NCBI GenBank assembly: GCA_947466965.1
Contig: CANIFU010000008.1
Coordinates: forward strand, 1-64,000
Origin: Bacteroidota bacterium
GTDB lineage: Bacteria > Bacteroidota > Bacteroidia > 2-12-FULL-35-15
Direction: 5' to 3'
DNA: 64,000 nucleotides
Shown: positions 40,560-50,186 of the stretch, in pieces
Layout of the letters: every line of letters begins with the position of its first letter
Numbering within the stretch: position 1 is the first letter of the stretch
Notes under the pieces: generated by a model
What the model was told of the DNA's origin: nothing
Seen by the model: only the letters and a program-made list of their open reading frames with translations
Database searches by the model: none
Translations under genes and position numbers: made by a program

Positions 40560-41831
40560 GTGGAAAGTACCATCATCATTTTAATTGCAATGCTTGCTTC
40601 CGCATTTTTTTCGGGTCTCGAGATTGCGTTCATTACTTCCAATAAATTGAGGATCGAGCTTGAAAATAAACAAGGAAATTTCTCTGCAAAAATATTATCT
40701 CATTTCAATAAATATCCTTCCCGCTATTTGGGAACCATGCTGCTCGGAAATAATATTGCACTCGTGATTTTTGGAATTTATATGGATGAACGATTGGAAG
40801 GTTTTTTAGAACAATTTATTTCTCATGAATATAAAATATTGATCTTGCTGATCTCTACTTTTCTTTCTACCATGCTCATCTTGATCACCGCAGAATTTTT
40901 GCCAAAAAATTTATTTAGGATTAACCCTAACAAAACACTTACCTTATTTGCATTTCCTTTAACCATCGTCTATGGTCTTTTGTATCCCGTTGTAATGGTT
41001 ACGATCGGCTTTTCTGAATTTATTCTCAAAAAACTATTCCGATTGAAAATTGAAAATGAGAATGCTGCATTTACCATGATCGACCTCGATAATTATGTAA
41101 GAGAAGGTACTTCTTCTTCTGTGGAGAAAAAAGCGGAAATGGATCATGAGATTCAGATCTTTCAGAATGCGCTGGATTTTTCTAGTGTGAAAGCGAGGGA
41201 ATGTATGATCCCACGAACAGAAATTATTGCTTTGGATGTAAATGAATCCATCAGTGTTTTAAAACAAAAATTTATTTCATCGCGCCTTTCCAAAATATTA
41301 ATTTATGCCGATAGTATCGATAATATTATTGGTTATGTGTATTCAAAAGAATTATTTAAAAGTCCCGAAAGCATAAAAAGTATTCTCCTGCCCGTAAGTA
41401 TTGTTCCCGAATCGATGGCTGCAAGTGAAGTACTTACAGTATTTATTCAGCAGCATAAAAGTATTGCTGTTGTTGTTGATGAATTTGGTGGCACATCCGG
41501 CATGTTGACAATGGAAGATGTAATGGAAGAGATATTCGGAGAGATAGAGGATGAACACGATAAAGAAGAAATGACCGAAAAGCAACTCTCTGACCATGAA
41601 TTTATTTTTTCTGCTCGTTTAGAAACCGATTACATCAATAAAAAATACAATCTCAATTTACCCATCCTTGATAATGTTGAAACATTGGGCGGATTGATCA
41701 TGCATTACCATGAAAGCATCCCTCATTTTCAAGCCGAAATAAGAATCGAAAACTTTTTATTTACCATAATTGCCGTCACTAGAACCCGAATAGAACAGGT
41801 GAATTTAACGATTCAAAACCCAAATGTCTGA
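40560..41831 (+). CDS. Hemolysin family / CNNM transporter with CBS domains
   Basis: SAFFSGLEIAFITSNKLRIELE; VKARECMIPRTEIIALD; VVVDEFGGTSGMLTMEDVMEEIFGEIEDEHD; GTG start. Confidence 0.93.
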   Translation: MESTIIILIAMLASAFFSGLEIAFITSNKLRIELENKQGNFSAKILSHFNKYPSRYLGTMLLGNNIALVIFGIYMDERLEGFLEQFISHEYKILILLISTFLSTMLILITAEFLPKNLFRINPNKTLTLFAFPLTIVYGLLYPVVMVTIGFSEFILKKLFRLKIENENAAFTMIDLDNYVREGTSSSVEKKAEMDHEIQIFQNALDFSSVKARECMIPRTEIIALDVNESISVLKQKFISSRLSKILIYADSIDNIIGYVYSKELFKSPESIKSILLPVSIVPESMAASEVLTVFIQQHKSIAVVVDEFGGTSGMLTMEDVMEEIFGEIEDEHDKEEMTEKQLSDHEFIFSARLETDYINKKYNLNLPILDNVETLGGLIMHYHESIPHFQAEIRIENFLFTIIAVTRTRIEQVNLTIQNPNV

Positions 41832-41894
41832 TAATCAGAACTTTGATTTAAAAAACCTTTTACCTAAAAACTTTTAAGATTTCGCTAAGAATCT

Positions 41895-41902
41895 TATATT
41901 TG
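41895..41902 (+). promoter_or_regulatory. Candidate -7 element (TATATTTG) upstream of the ppiD-like gene
   Basis: Matches TAnnTTTG about 70 nt before the ATG. Confidence 0.4.
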
Positions 41903-41970
41903 CAACCCTATTAATTAATTCGGATTAACCAATTGGTTTTCGGGGAAAAACAAAAACAAAAAATAAATAT

Positions 41971-44169
41971 ATGAGTACTTTAGAAAGTTTGCGTAAGCGT
42001 TCAGGCCTTTTGGTCGCAATTGTAGGTTTGGCATTGTTGGCATTTGTATTAACCAGTTTGTTTGAAGGCGGTAATTCTATGTTTGGCAGCAATGATACTG
42101 CTGTAGGAGAAATAGCTGGAAACACAATCGATATCAATGTTTTTAAAAACAAAGTAGATGCAGCTGTTGAAACGCAGAAACGTAACAGTCAGAAAGCATC
42201 TCTTACTGCTGAAGAGACAGATGGTATTGTTCAACAGGTTTGGAATCAAATGATCAACGAGCAGGTAATGGTAAAGGAATATGAGAAATTAGGAATTTCT
42301 ATTTCTGATGAAGAATTATATGATTTGATGGTGACGCACCCGCACTCTGCTTTAGTAAGAAATTTAAGTGATCCTCAATCTGGTAAAGTATCTCCTATGT
42401 TCGCTGATCCTAAAACGGGAGAAGTTAGTTCGGCGAAGATCCGTGAGTTCACCCAGGCAATGACTGATGAACAGGAAGTACAGTGGATGCAGTTAGAAGA
42501 ATATGTACGTCAGGTTCGTGTGATAGAAAAATATAATAACCTTATCAAAAAAGGATTGTATGTTACTACTTCAGCAGCAAAGCGTGACTATTTAGCTCAA
42601 AATAATTTATCTTCTATCAGATATGTTTTAAAAAATTACAAACTTTTAGCTGATAGTACCATTAAGCCAACCGATGAAGAATTAAATGCCTACTATACAG
42701 CCCATCAGAATTCATACAAGCAAGAAGCTTCTCGTGTTTTGGAATATATAACATACGATATTGTTCCTTCACAGGAGGATATCGCTGAAGCAAAGTTAAG
42801 AATGCAGAAAGTAGCGGACGATTTTAAAGGCGCGAAATCATTTACCGAAGATTCTACACTCATCATTGCTGAATCTGAAACGCGTAATTTCGATCAGTCT
42901 TTTCACATTGCGGGAACCTTATCTTCATTTATTGATACAGCAATTTTTAAGGCTGAAGTAGGAACTGTAATGGGACCATATGAAGAAAATGGAGCGTTGA
43001 AAGTATCTAAATTATTGGCAACAAAAATGTCTGCTGATTCAGCTAAAGTTCGTCATATTCTTGTTGGATATAAAGATTCCGGTGCCTCTCAAACAATTTC
43101 ACGTACAAAAGTACAAGCAAAATCAATGGCCGACAGTTTGTTGGGAGAACTTAAAAAGGGTGGAAAATTTGTTGATTTCGTAGAAAAATTTTCTGACGAT
43201 GGCGGTAAAAAAATGCCTCCAAATAAAAAGGAAGGCGAAGAATACATGGGTAAAGGCGGTGACTACGGTTGGTTAAATGCGAGCAGTGGTTTTGTTGAAC
43301 CTTTTAAAAATGCCGGTTTGGATGGTAAGAAAGGTGACCTCGTAATTGTTGAATCTCAGTTCGGATATCACATCATTGAAGTGTTGGATACTAAAGGTTC
43401 TCAAAAGAAAGTTCAGGTTGGTACTATCGAAGCTCGTAATGAAGCCAGCAGCAAAACCAAGCAAATGATTTATTCGTTAGCGAATGATTTCTCTGGAAAA
43501 AACACAACAAACGAGTTGTTCCAAAAAGCTGTTGTTGACCAGAAATTAAACAAACGTGTTACAGAAAAATTAAAGGAAAACGATAAAACAATTGCTGGAA
43601 TAGATTCTCCTAAACCTTTAATCCGTTGGGCTTACGAAAATAAATTAGGAACAGTTTCTGAACCTCAGGAATATGGTGATAAATATATTATTGCTGTGAT
43701 TACTGATGTGAGAGAAAAAGGAATTGCTCCTTTGGAACAAGTAAAAGATGTAGTTGCTGCAAAAGTAATTCAGGATAAAAAAGCGGAGATCTTTACAAAA
43801 GAATTTACTGCTGCAATGGCAGGAAATGCAAACATAGATGGAATTGCTGCTTCTATGAAATTGGCAGTTGAACAAGCACAAAATGTTAACTTTATGACGA
43901 ATCAAATACCCGGCTCTTCAAGTGAGCCAGCGGTAATGGGTGCTGTTTCCGTTCAGAAAGCCAAAACAATGAGCAAGCCAATTGCGGGTAAAGAAGGTGT
44001 ATTTGTTGTGTTTGTTGAATCCGTTACGGATGCAACTGCTCTGAAAGAATATAGCGGTCCTCAAAAAGCACAAATGCAGAGTATTCAACCACGTGTTGAT
44101 TATGAAGTATTCAATGCTTTAAAAGAAAACGCTAACATCATCGAACACCTTACGAAGTTCGGTTATTAA
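41971..44169 (+). CDS. SurA N-terminal/PpiC-type peptidylprolyl isomerase (PpiD-like)
   Basis: N-terminal TM; VRHILVGYKDS...GGKFVDFVEKFSDDGG...YGWLNASSGFVEPFKNAGLDGKKGDLVIVESQFGYHIIEVLD. Confidence 0.9.
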   Translation: MSTLESLRKRSGLLVAIVGLALLAFVLTSLFEGGNSMFGSNDTAVGEIAGNTIDINVFKNKVDAAVETQKRNSQKASLTAEETDGIVQQVWNQMINEQVMVKEYEKLGISISDEELYDLMVTHPHSALVRNLSDPQSGKVSPMFADPKTGEVSSAKIREFTQAMTDEQEVQWMQLEEYVRQVRVIEKYNNLIKKGLYVTTSAAKRDYLAQNNLSSIRYVLKNYKLLADSTIKPTDEELNAYYTAHQNSYKQEASRVLEYITYDIVPSQEDIAEAKLRMQKVADDFKGAKSFTEDSTLIIAESETRNFDQSFHIAGTLSSFIDTAIFKAEVGTVMGPYEENGALKVSKLLATKMSADSAKVRHILVGYKDSGASQTISRTKVQAKSMADSLLGELKKGGKFVDFVEKFSDDGGKKMPPNKKEGEEYMGKGGDYGWLNASSGFVEPFKNAGLDGKKGDLVIVESQFGYHIIEVLDTKGSQKKVQVGTIEARNEASSKTKQMIYSLANDFSGKNTTNELFQKAVVDQKLNKRVTEKLKENDKTIAGIDSPKPLIRWAYENKLGTVSEPQEYGDKYIIAVITDVREKGIAPLEQVKDVVAAKVIQDKKAEIFTKEFTAAMAGNANIDGIAASMKLAVEQAQNVNFMTNQIPGSSSEPAVMGAVSVQKAKTMSKPIAGKEGVFVVFVESVTDATALKEYSGPQKAQMQSIQPRVDYEVFNALKENANIIEHLTKFGY

Positions 44170-44187
44170 AAATTAGTTATCAGTTTT

Positions 44188-44219
44188 AAAAAGGCTTCCA
44201 AAAACGGAAGCCTTTTTTT
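44188..44219 (+). terminator. Intrinsic terminator downstream of the ppiD-like gene
   Basis: AAAAAGGCTTCC-AAAAAC-GGAAGCCTTTTTTT. Confidence 0.88.
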
Positions 44220-44444
44220 GCATTAGTATCCCAGCTTTTTTGTTGAGCGAAGACAAAACATTCCAGGCTTTCTCCTCTTTTTGTTTTTATTGATTTTATT
44301 TCAGCTTTGATTTTAAAATTATTTTTTAAAATAATATGATCTATCAAAAATATAAATGCAACGCATCGTCGTTGATATGTTGGAAGTAAAAAATTAAAAC
44401 CCAATTGAACAAGAAAAAGGGGAATGAAAAAGGAGGAAAGAGTG

Positions 44445-45719
44445 TTATCTCAGAATCTGCAATCGTTTAGAATCTAATTTAATAAAGATAAATAGCAATA
44501 TGGTGAACGACCATAATGATGAACCTCCATAACTAAAGAATGGCAGTGGAATACCAATAACGGGAGCGAGTCCGATTGTCATTCCAATATTTACTGTCAG
44601 ATGGAAAAATAGAACCGAAGAAACACCATAACCATAGATTCTGCTATAAGGAGACCGTTGCCTTTCGGCCATAAAGATCAATCGGATCATAAGAAATAGT
44701 TGAAGTATTATTACAAAAGCACTACCTACAAAACCCCACTCTTCACCAACGGTGCAAAAAATAAAATCGGTATCCTGTTCGGGAACAAAGTCGTATTTCG
44801 TTTGTGTTCCCTGTAAATATCCTTTCCCGATAAACCCGCCGGACCCAATCGCAATTTTTGCCTGATTCACATTGTATCCTTCTTTTTTTAAATCTACCGT
44901 TCCTCTTCCTAATAATACATCAATACGTATTTTTTGGTGATCTTCCATGTGGTCGTAAACATAGGTTGTGCCTCGTACCATGCTACAAGCGGTTAAGCCG
45001 ATAACGCCAATGATGAATAAGTTTTTTGCATTGCGCTTAATAAATAACATTGCAATGCTACAAAGTGAACCGATGATGATGAACAAGTATAAATTGTTGA
45101 TCAACAATGCCAGAATAAACAATACGATTGCCAGAAAGCCGAGTAATAAATAATTGACGGATAATCCTTCGCGGTATAAGGTGAATATAAATGCTGCGAA
45201 CACAATTGCTAATCCTGTTTCATCTTGAAGCTTCATGATAATAATGCAGGGAATACCAATTATTAGAAGTGATATGAATGTGTTTTTATAATCGGCAATT
45301 TTTATATTTTGATTACTCAGAAATTTCGCCAACGCTAAGTTGGCAGCAAATTTCATGAACTCAGCCGGTTGAATCCCGAAATCGCCAAAACGAAACCAAG
45401 AGCGACTTCCTTTCACTTCTCGTCCGAGAAAAGGAACGGCAATGTTGGCAATCAGTATTGCACCGAAAATAAAATAAGCGAAGGCAGTATAAAAATTTTC
45501 ATCGATGATCAATATGATTAATGCGAGTAGTAAGGAGGTGGTGATCCATATTAATTGTTTACCATATTTTTGACTGATATCTGTAATAGCATGATGTTCT
45601 TCGTTATATACCGCTGCGTAAATATTCAGCCATCCCATCATTATCAATAAAAGATAGGTAAGGACTGTGATCCAGTCGATGTTGTGAAAAATGCTAGTGT
45701 TGTTTTGTGATCGTTGCAT
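44445..45719 (-). CDS. rodA: Rod shape-determining protein RodA
   Basis: SEDS motifs: RSWFRFGDFGIQPAEFMKFAANLALAKFLS; PEQDTDFIFCTVGEEWGFVGS; GIPLPFFSYGGSSLWSF. Confidence 0.95.
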   Translation of the reverse strand: MQRSQNNTSIFHNIDWITVLTYLLLIMMGWLNIYAAVYNEEHHAITDISQKYGKQLIWITTSLLLALIILIIDENFYTAFAYFIFGAILIANIAVPFLGREVKGSRSWFRFGDFGIQPAEFMKFAANLALAKFLSNQNIKIADYKNTFISLLIIGIPCIIIMKLQDETGLAIVFAAFIFTLYREGLSVNYLLLGFLAIVLFILALLINNLYLFIIIGSLCSIAMLFIKRNAKNLFIIGVIGLTACSMVRGTTYVYDHMEDHQKIRIDVLLGRGTVDLKKEGYNVNQAKIAIGSGGFIGKGYLQGTQTKYDFVPEQDTDFIFCTVGEEWGFVGSAFVIILQLFLMIRLIFMAERQRSPYSRIYGYGVSSVLFFHLTVNIGMTIGLAPVIGIPLPFFSYGGSSLWSFTILLFIFIKLDSKRLQILR

Positions 45720-47550
45720 TTTTGGCTTTGTGTATCAAGTCGGTTTCTAACATTCTTTTTTCCAAATCGGGTCTTGTGATCTTCCCTTTTAAATACTTTT
45801 CCATCATCAGCCTGGCGATTGGTCCGGCATAAGTTGAACCGAATCCAGCATTTTCAATTAATATACCAATTGCAATTTTGGGATTGTCCTTCGGAGCAAA
45901 ACAAACAAATACCGAGTGATCCTTTCCTGAATTTTGTGCTGTTCCTGTTTTAGCACAATAAGGAATTCCTTCAATTTTTAAAGCTGCAGCAGTTCCACCT
46001 TCCACCGCTTTTGCCATACCAGCAATAACTACATTGTAGATAGCAGTATCTTTAATTTTAGTATAATGTTTTACTTTAAAACGATCTAAGATCGTGTCAT
46101 TCGGGTTCCCATCAATAGCCTTTACAATGTGAGGTGTATAGTACCACCCTTTGTTTGCGATGATTGCAACAAGGTTTGCATTTTGAAGAGGAGTGACACC
46201 TAATTCATTTTGTCCGATTCCCAAAGAAATAACGGTACTTGCTTTCCAGCTTCCTTTTCCGAAAATTTTATCATAGTAATTAATGCTGGGTACATTCCCT
46301 CTTAATTCATTGGCTAGATCCGAGCCGGTTTTGGTACCCAAACAAAAACTCGTAGCAATTTCACGCCAGTTGGCATATGCTTTATAGGTGCTATGGTATT
46401 TTTTATCTTCAATTACACTTTTAAATACATATGAAAAATACGAGTTGCAAGATGTACCAATCGCGCCTTCCAGATCCATAGGAGAACCATGGGGGTGACA
46501 TTTTGGTCTTCCTCCCAAAGGTGGATACCCTCTGGCGCAGGGATATTTTGTGTCGGCTGTTAATACTCCTTCGTTTAGTCCGATGAGTGCCATTACCAAT
46601 TTAAAAGTAGATCCTGGAGGATAAGAGGCCATTGTAGATCGATTGAATAAGGGTTTTCCGATAGAATCCTGTGACAGTTCAACAAAGTTTTTGTTGCGTG
46701 CTCTTCCAACAAATAAGTTTGGATCGTAAGTCGGGCTCGTTACAATAGCAAGAATTTCTCCTGTTGATGGATCCAATGCAACAACACTTCCAATTTTATT
46801 CTGCATGAGTAGTTCTGCATATTCCTGAAGATCCGCATCCAAAGTTGTTGTGAGTGGTTTTCCTGAAATAGCTGCCGTGTCGTATAATCCGTTCATATAA
46901 CTTCCCATGTCGCGGTTATTTACATCCTTCATGATAATACGGAGTCCTTTTTTTCCACGGAGTACTTTCTCGTAACTTTTTTCTATTCCACTAACTCCTA
47001 AGTAATCACCTTCTCTGTAATATTCATCCTTTTCTGTGGTTCGTTTATCTGCTTCTCCTATATAACCAAGCATGTGTGCCGCAATTTTTTTTGGATATTT
47101 TCGTAATGTACGCGATTGAACAAAAAATCCAGGAAAGCGGTAGAGTACTTCTTGAAGCGCAGCATAATCTTTTGGTGAAAGTTGCTTCTCAAAAATGGAT
47201 TCTTTTCTTGGTGAGTTAGGAGACTGTATAGCCTTCTTCATTTTTTTTAAGAATTGTTCTCTTGAAATGCCAAGCAAATTACAAAGTTCTAATGTATCTA
47301 TTTTTTTTACATTTTTTGGCAGGATCATCAAGTCATAAGCCGCTTCGTTGTATACAAGCAACTTATTATTTCTGTCATAAATATATCCTCTAATCGGAAA
47401 GTCGGTTGTATAACGGAATGCCTGGTTTCTTGCATCCAATTTATAGGAGTCGTTTATGACCTGTATATAAAATAAGCGCGAAATATACGCAAGCCCAACC
47501 AAAATAAAAACACCGATAATGATGTATTTTCTTTCTGATAATTGATTCAT
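45694..47550 (-). CDS. mrdA: Penicillin-binding protein 2
   Basis: GSVVALDPSTGEILAIVTSPTYDPN; YPPGSTFKLVMAL (SxxK); KTGTAQNS (KTG). Confidence 0.95.
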   Translation of the reverse strand: MNQLSERKYIIIGVFILVGLAYISRLFYIQVINDSYKLDARNQAFRYTTDFPIRGYIYDRNNKLLVYNEAAYDLMILPKNVKKIDTLELCNLLGISREQFLKKMKKAIQSPNSPRKESIFEKQLSPKDYAALQEVLYRFPGFFVQSRTLRKYPKKIAAHMLGYIGEADKRTTEKDEYYREGDYLGVSGIEKSYEKVLRGKKGLRIIMKDVNNRDMGSYMNGLYDTAAISGKPLTTTLDADLQEYAELLMQNKIGSVVALDPSTGEILAIVTSPTYDPNLFVGRARNKNFVELSQDSIGKPLFNRSTMASYPPGSTFKLVMALIGLNEGVLTADTKYPCARGYPPLGGRPKCHPHGSPMDLEGAIGTSCNSYFSYVFKSVIEDKKYHSTYKAYANWREIATSFCLGTKTGSDLANELRGNVPSINYYDKIFGKGSWKASTVISLGIGQNELGVTPLQNANLVAIIANKGWYYTPHIVKAIDGNPNDTILDRFKVKHYTKIKDTAIYNVVIAGMAKAVEGGTAAALKIEGIPYCAKTGTAQNSGKDHSVFVCFAPKDNPKIAIGILIENAGFGSTYAGPIARLMMEKYLKGKITRPDLEKRMLETDLIHKAKNATITKQH

Positions 47551-48065
47551 TCTTGTTCTTTTTTTCGATGGAAAAGATACTGACTGACAACAACTAGAAG
47601 AAGAGTGGCAATTGAACTTACAATAACTCTAAAAAAGGTAGAAAAGAATTCGCTGAACCGGAATATTTCAATGTAAAATAATACGAGATGGTGTAAAACA
47701 ACTAATATTCCGGCATATGAAAGAAACCATGGAATTCCCAAATATTGAATAGTCGGCTGCGTGCCGAATTCATACCCATCACGCGGAGAAAATAATTTTA
47801 ATACTCCCGGACGAATATAAGCCATTAATACACATGCAGCTGCATGCATTCCTGCGGTGTCATAAAATGTATCGATTGTAATTCCTAAAATGAATGATGT
47901 AACAAGCAATAGCCATTTGGGCGTTTCAAATGGTAAAATAATTATGAAAAGAACATATAGGAAAGGATTAATGAATCTGCCCAGTTCAATGTTCTTTATG
48001 ATAAGCACCTGCACAAAAATCAGTACAAAAAAGCGAATAATATTTCTAAGGATTGTATTCGTCAT
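47547..48065 (-). CDS. mreD: Rod shape-determining protein MreD
   Basis: Multi-TM small protein between mreC and mrdA in canonical order. Confidence 0.85.
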   Translation of the reverse strand: MTNTILRNIIRFFVLIFVQVLIIKNIELGRFINPFLYVLFIIILPFETPKWLLLVTSFILGITIDTFYDTAGMHAAACVLMAYIRPGVLKLFSPRDGYEFGTQPTIQYLGIPWFLSYAGILVVLHHLVLFYIEIFRFSEFFSTFFRVIVSSIATLLLVVVSQYLFHRKKEQE

Positions 48066-48067
48066 GT

Positions 48068-48907
48068 TTATTCTTTATTCATTCCTTCTGTTTTCTTCTC
48101 CAATTCTTCCTGTTCTTCTCTTAATTTATTATCTACAATGTAAACATGCGTTAGCTTCTTGAAATCAGTAGAGAGTTTTATTTTAACGGTATAAAATGGT
48201 TTTGTTGATTCTCTGTAATAACTGTCTACCGTTCCAACCATAATGTTTTCAGGAAACATTTTTGTATACTGACTAGTAACAACCGTATCTCCTTTAATTA
48301 ATCTCACATGCGTTGGAATGTCATTGAGTGTTGCATATTCAAAACTTCCTCCATCCCAATTGAGCGGACCAAAAGATCCATCTTTTTTTAGTTTTGAATT
48401 GATGATTGTATTGCTATGTAACAATGATTTTACAGTGCAAAAGTTTTCTGAAACATTTTCAACAAGTCCTACAACTCCTGAACTTGCTACAACTCCCATT
48501 TTATTTGTTATACCTTGTTTTGAGCCTTTATCGAGTGTCAGATAATTGTTTCTACGGTTGGTGGAGTTGTTAACGACTTTTGCACTCGTATATGTATATT
48601 TCTGACGGAAAACCGTATCGTTTAAAGTATATTGTCCATTTACTAAAATTGAAAACGACAACATGTCGTGCGAATGTAATTCCGCATTTTCTTTTGCCAA
48701 TCTTTCATTTTCACTTTTTAGGTAAAAATATTGCTGAATATTTTCTGATGTACTCAGCACAGTCGCTGAAATTTTATTTGACGAGTTGACAAAACTCGCG
48801 CGTTGAAATTTATTATTTTGTACGATTAAATAAATGCAAAGTGCTTCAAGTATAAGAAACAGAAAAAAGAAATAATGTCTCCAGATGAATATTACTAAGT
48901 TACGCAT
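48068..48907 (-). CDS. mreC: Rod shape-determining protein MreC
   Basis: NYLTLDKGSKQGITNKMGVVASSGVVGLVENVSENFCTVKSLLH. Confidence 0.93.
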   Translation of the reverse strand: MRNLVIFIWRHYFFFLFLILEALCIYLIVQNNKFQRASFVNSSNKISATVLSTSENIQQYFYLKSENERLAKENAELHSHDMLSFSILVNGQYTLNDTVFRQKYTYTSAKVVNNSTNRRNNYLTLDKGSKQGITNKMGVVASSGVVGLVENVSENFCTVKSLLHSNTIINSKLKKDGSFGPLNWDGGSFEYATLNDIPTHVRLIKGDTVVTSQYTKMFPENIMVGTVDSYYRESTKPFYTVKIKLSTDFKKLTHVYIVDNKLREEQEELEKKTEGMNKE

Positions 48908-48985
48908 TTTTTGAATTTAAACCTGAACGTCTGAATACTGAGTATTTGTATTTTTAAAATTGCAGATTAATAAATATCTATTTTA

Positions 48986-50008
48986 TTATTTCATCAAGAA
49001 AGGGAACTTATTTACATTTTTCAAAGCAATACCTGTACCGCGGGCAACAGCACGTAGCGGATCCTCTGCAATATGAACTGGTAATTTTGTTTTTAAAGAG
49101 ATACGTTTATCTAATCCGCGCAACATTGACCCCCCCCCTGCTAAATAAATTCCAGTACGGAAAATATCCGCAGAAAGTTCCGGTGGTGTCATTTCCAACG
49201 CATTCAAAATCGCTTCTTCTACCTTTGAAATGGACTTGTCTAAGGCATGAGCAATTTCCACATATGAAACATAAATTTCTTTCGGAATACCTGTCATTAA
49301 ATCTCTACCGTGAACGGCATAATCAGGTGGAGGATTATCTATTTCTGTCATGGCAGCACCAACTTCAATTTTAACACGCTCAGCCGAGCGTTCTCCAATT
49401 AAAATATTGTGTTGTCTGCGCATATACTCTTCAATATTTGAAGTAAATTCATCCCCAGCGATACGTATCGATTTATCACAAACAATACCACCCAAAGCAA
49501 TAACGGCAATTTCACTTGTTCCACCACCAATATCGATGATCATATTTCCCATCGGTTCTTCCACATCAATACCGATGCCTATAGCAGCAGCCATTGGTTC
49601 ATGTATTAAATAAACCTCTTTTCCTCCAGCATGTTCAGCACTATCACGAACCGCACGCTTTTCAACCTCTGTGATTCCGGAAGGAATGCATATTACCATT
49701 TTCAAGGAAGGCTGAAATAATCGTCTTCCAGGATTGATCATTTTGATCATTCCGCGGATCATATGTTCTGCAGCATGGAAATCTGCAATTACTCCATCCT
49801 TTAAGGGGCGAATCGTTTTTATGTTTTCGTGCGTTTTACCATGCATCTGCATCGCTTGTTTTCCAACAGCAATCACTCTGCCCGTCATGCGGTCAACAGC
49901 TACGATAGAAGGTTCATCCACAACTACTTTGTCGTTGTGGATAATTAGCGTGTTGGCTGTTCCTAAGTCAATCGCAATTTCTTGTGTTAAAAAATTAAAT
50001 AAACCCAT
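48986..50008 (-). CDS. mreB: Rod shape-determining protein MreB
   Basis: IAIDLGTANTLIIHNDKVVVDEPSIVAVD...IDIGGGTSEIAVIALGGIV...LAGGGSMLRGLDKRI. Confidence 0.97.
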   Translation of the reverse strand: MGLFNFLTQEIAIDLGTANTLIIHNDKVVVDEPSIVAVDRMTGRVIAVGKQAMQMHGKTHENIKTIRPLKDGVIADFHAAEHMIRGMIKMINPGRRLFQPSLKMVICIPSGITEVEKRAVRDSAEHAGGKEVYLIHEPMAAAIGIGIDVEEPMGNMIIDIGGGTSEIAVIALGGIVCDKSIRIAGDEFTSNIEEYMRRQHNILIGERSAERVKIEVGAAMTEIDNPPPDYAVHGRDLMTGIPKEIYVSYVEIAHALDKSISKVEEAILNALEMTPPELSADIFRTGIYLAGGGSMLRGLDKRISLKTKLPVHIAEDPLRAVARGTGIALKNVNKFPFLMK

Positions 50009-50083
50009 AGTTCAATTAGATAATTTATCAATAGGCAATTTGCCAATTGCATTTATACTTCAAATATTTTTTCTTTTCCTTAA

Positions 50084-50183
50084 TCACCCCATCACCCCAT
50101 CACCCCATCACCCCATCACTTCACTCCATCACCCCATCACTTCACTCCATCACTTCACTCCATCACTCCATTACCCCATCACT
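50084..50183. repeat. Minisatellite, roughly 9-nt TCACCCCAT / TCACTTCACTCCAT units
   Basis: Direct reading of about 100 nt between mreB and purH. Confidence 0.9.
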
Positions 50184-50186
50184 TTT

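Noticed and set aside
44445-50008. rodA-mrdA-mreDCB cluster as something novel
   Set aside because: Canonical elongasome operon order; ordinary
50084-50183. Repeat tract considered as a CRISPR array
   Set aside because: Units are about 9-14 nt with no unique spacers and no cas genes in the window
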